From contig CAVURW010000217.1 of NCBI GenBank assembly GCA_963743595.1, positions 1-15,310 of the forward strand: a DNA stretch of 15,310 bases, given 5' to 3'. Of the stretch, positions 14,391 to 15,310 are shown in pieces (position 1 is the first letter of the stretch; every line of letters begins with the position of its first letter). The translations under genes were made by a program, and so were the position numbers. The stretch comes from CAVURW01 sp963743595 (lineage in GTDB: Bacteria; Verrucomicrobiota; Verrucomicrobiia; Methylacidiphilales; UBA1321). The notes beneath the pieces are model-generated. The model saw only the letters and a list, made by a program, of their open reading frames with translations, was not told the origin of the DNA and made no database searches.

Positions 14391-15310
14391 TCAAAATAAG
14401 TCGATTTCTGGGAAAGGCTTCTGTAATCGAGGATGGCGTTTGAGGCGTTCCTCAAGAACCTGTCTAGTTATATCGCGAAAAGAGGCTTCCATTTTATCCA
14501 GAGCAGGAGACTTAACTACGTCTACAATTTTGGGAACGAGGGCAGGTGGTTCTCGCAAGGTAATCGGATTACCCTGCTGATATGGTGTCACTTGGGGAGC
14601 TGGAGTAATTGGAATCGCTGCAGGCACCCTGGTTGGACTCAATTCGGGAATGACAGGTTTCTGAGCCAATTGATGGACGAGTTGACCCTCAGCTTCGAGA
14701 TTGCCGAGTCGGACCTGGGATTTAGGTAGAGTGCCGGATCGCTGAGCAAGTCGCACAGCCTCACTGGCAAGCTGGCGATTATGCTTGCGCGCACCCCACT
14801 GGCGCAGAGCATCGATGGATTCGGTGTAAAGCGCCATTCCTTTGACGTGACGTGAAACGTTGACGTACATGCTGGCCAGATTGCCCAAAGCTTTGAGCGA
14901 TTTGACGCTTTCGTAGCAAAACAGCCAATCGACCGTAGAACCCTGAGCAGGGATCGATGTCGAAACGTAGCCTTGACCCAGCCGTCCATCGTTCAGGTGA
15001 ACGACCAAGCCCGATTTGAACAAAATGCTGCCGTCATCGAGTCGCGACTCTACAATTTGAATGCTGCCTCGCTCGTAAATATCCTTGGCTCGAGGTCCAT
15101 TGATTGTTTGGTACGACGACCGATTCAGCGTCGAAACAACGATCTTTTCCTGAAGGCGAACGCGATCACCGGTTGCAACGGCCAGGTCACGCGGTTCGTA
15201 GACGGTAAAGTCGGCCATTTTTGCTCTGGTGACGTCAATGAACTTAGACTGATTCTCTTTCCTGACTTCGATGCCCTTTTCGTCTAGTCCAATAACCTCC
15301 CATTTACCTC
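14391..15310 (-). CDS. MobF (TrwC/TraI-type) relaxase-helicase, C-terminal part, 5' end beyond right edge
   Basis: The frame is open to the right edge. An internal ATG at 15218 exists, but 30 further codons upstream read as coding ('GKWEVIGLDEKGIEV...'), so this is the C-terminal part of a longer gene. It carries the final features of the MobF helicase: a small beta-rich segment with 'ATGDRVRLQ' (residues 15-23 counted from that internal ATG), helicase motif V 'GYVSTSIPAQGSTVD' (83-97), and motif VI 'MYVNVSRHVKGMALYT' (117-132). A Pro-rich tail (about 188-230) and a basic terminal helix follow. The N-terminal relaxase (nicking Tyr, three-His) and Walker A region lie outside the window. MobF proteins nick and unwind DNA for conjugation, so this gene marks a plasmid or integrative conjugative element. 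It converges on the response regulator gene. Confidence 0.8.
   Translation of the reverse strand, partial: GKWEVIGLDEKGIEVRKENQSKFIDVTRAKMADFTVYEPRDLAVATGDRVRLQEKIVVSTLNRSSYQTINGPRAKDIYERGSIQIVESRLDDGSILFKSGLVVHLNDGRLGQGYVSTSIPAQGSTVDWLFCYESVKSLKALGNLASMYVNVSRHVKGMALYTESIDALRQWGARKHNRQLASEAVRLAQRSGTLPKSQVRLGNLEAEGQLVHQLAQKPVIPELSPTRVPAAIPITPAPQVTPYQQGNPITLREPPALVPKIVDVVKSPALDKMEASFRDITRQVLEERLKRHPRLQKPFPEIDLF

Noticed and set aside
1..15310. CRISPR array, tRNA, rRNA, transposase or insertion sequence ends
   Set aside because: No regularly spaced repeats, cloverleaf, rRNA-like stretch or transposase frame was recognised on either strand.

Overview
The window reads as an accessory or genomic-island-like stretch from a Gram-negative, soil- or water-type bacterium. 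Outer-membrane and envelope proteins are present (a PagL-like barrel, an AsmA-like protein, a PqiA-like protein). Base composition looks close to 50% GC, and several starts have only weak Shine-Dalgarno sequences. The gene set (AI-2E permease, DUF4142, DUF1003, GMC oxidoreductase with a Cys cluster, PAS kinase plus single-domain receiver) is the kind seen in Verrucomicrobia, Acidobacteria and some Proteobacteria. The phylum cannot be fixed from the sequence alone; Verrucomicrobia is only a guess.

Positions 1-10168 are almost entirely minus-strand. Read in the direction of transcription (right to left) the order is: PqiA-like membrane protein, DUF1003 protein, (a plus-strand unknown gene), small unknown protein, PagL-like lipid A deacylase homologue, GMC flavoprotein, (a plus-strand small unknown gene), possible small membrane peptide, HAD phosphatase/HerA-like ATPase fusion, DUF4142 secreted protein, AI-2E family permease, and an AsmA-like protein cut by the left edge. 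A 230-base divergent spacer (10169-10398) separates this block from a plus-strand block at 10399-14375: Kup potassium transporter, two-PAS histidine kinase, stand-alone receiver protein. The right end (14391-15310) is the C-terminal part of a MobF (TrwC/TraI-type) relaxase-helicase on the minus strand, running off the window.

The functional theme is envelope and ionic stress: potassium uptake, lipid A or outer-membrane remodelling, membrane transport, secreted stress-type domains and a signalling pair. They sit directly beside conjugation machinery. The sequence therefore suggests cargo of a plasmid or integrative conjugative element, although no attachment site, integrase or transposase is visible here.

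Two partial genes run off the window in open frames: the AsmA-like protein (1-1080) and the relaxase (14391-15310). The most unusual items are the HAD-ATPase fusion, the four-cysteine motif of the GMC oxidoreductase, two identical 11-base dyads (TGCAATTTGCA) between two divergent unknown genes, and the relaxase remnant. No tRNA, rRNA, CRISPR array, insertion sequence or riboswitch was recognised.
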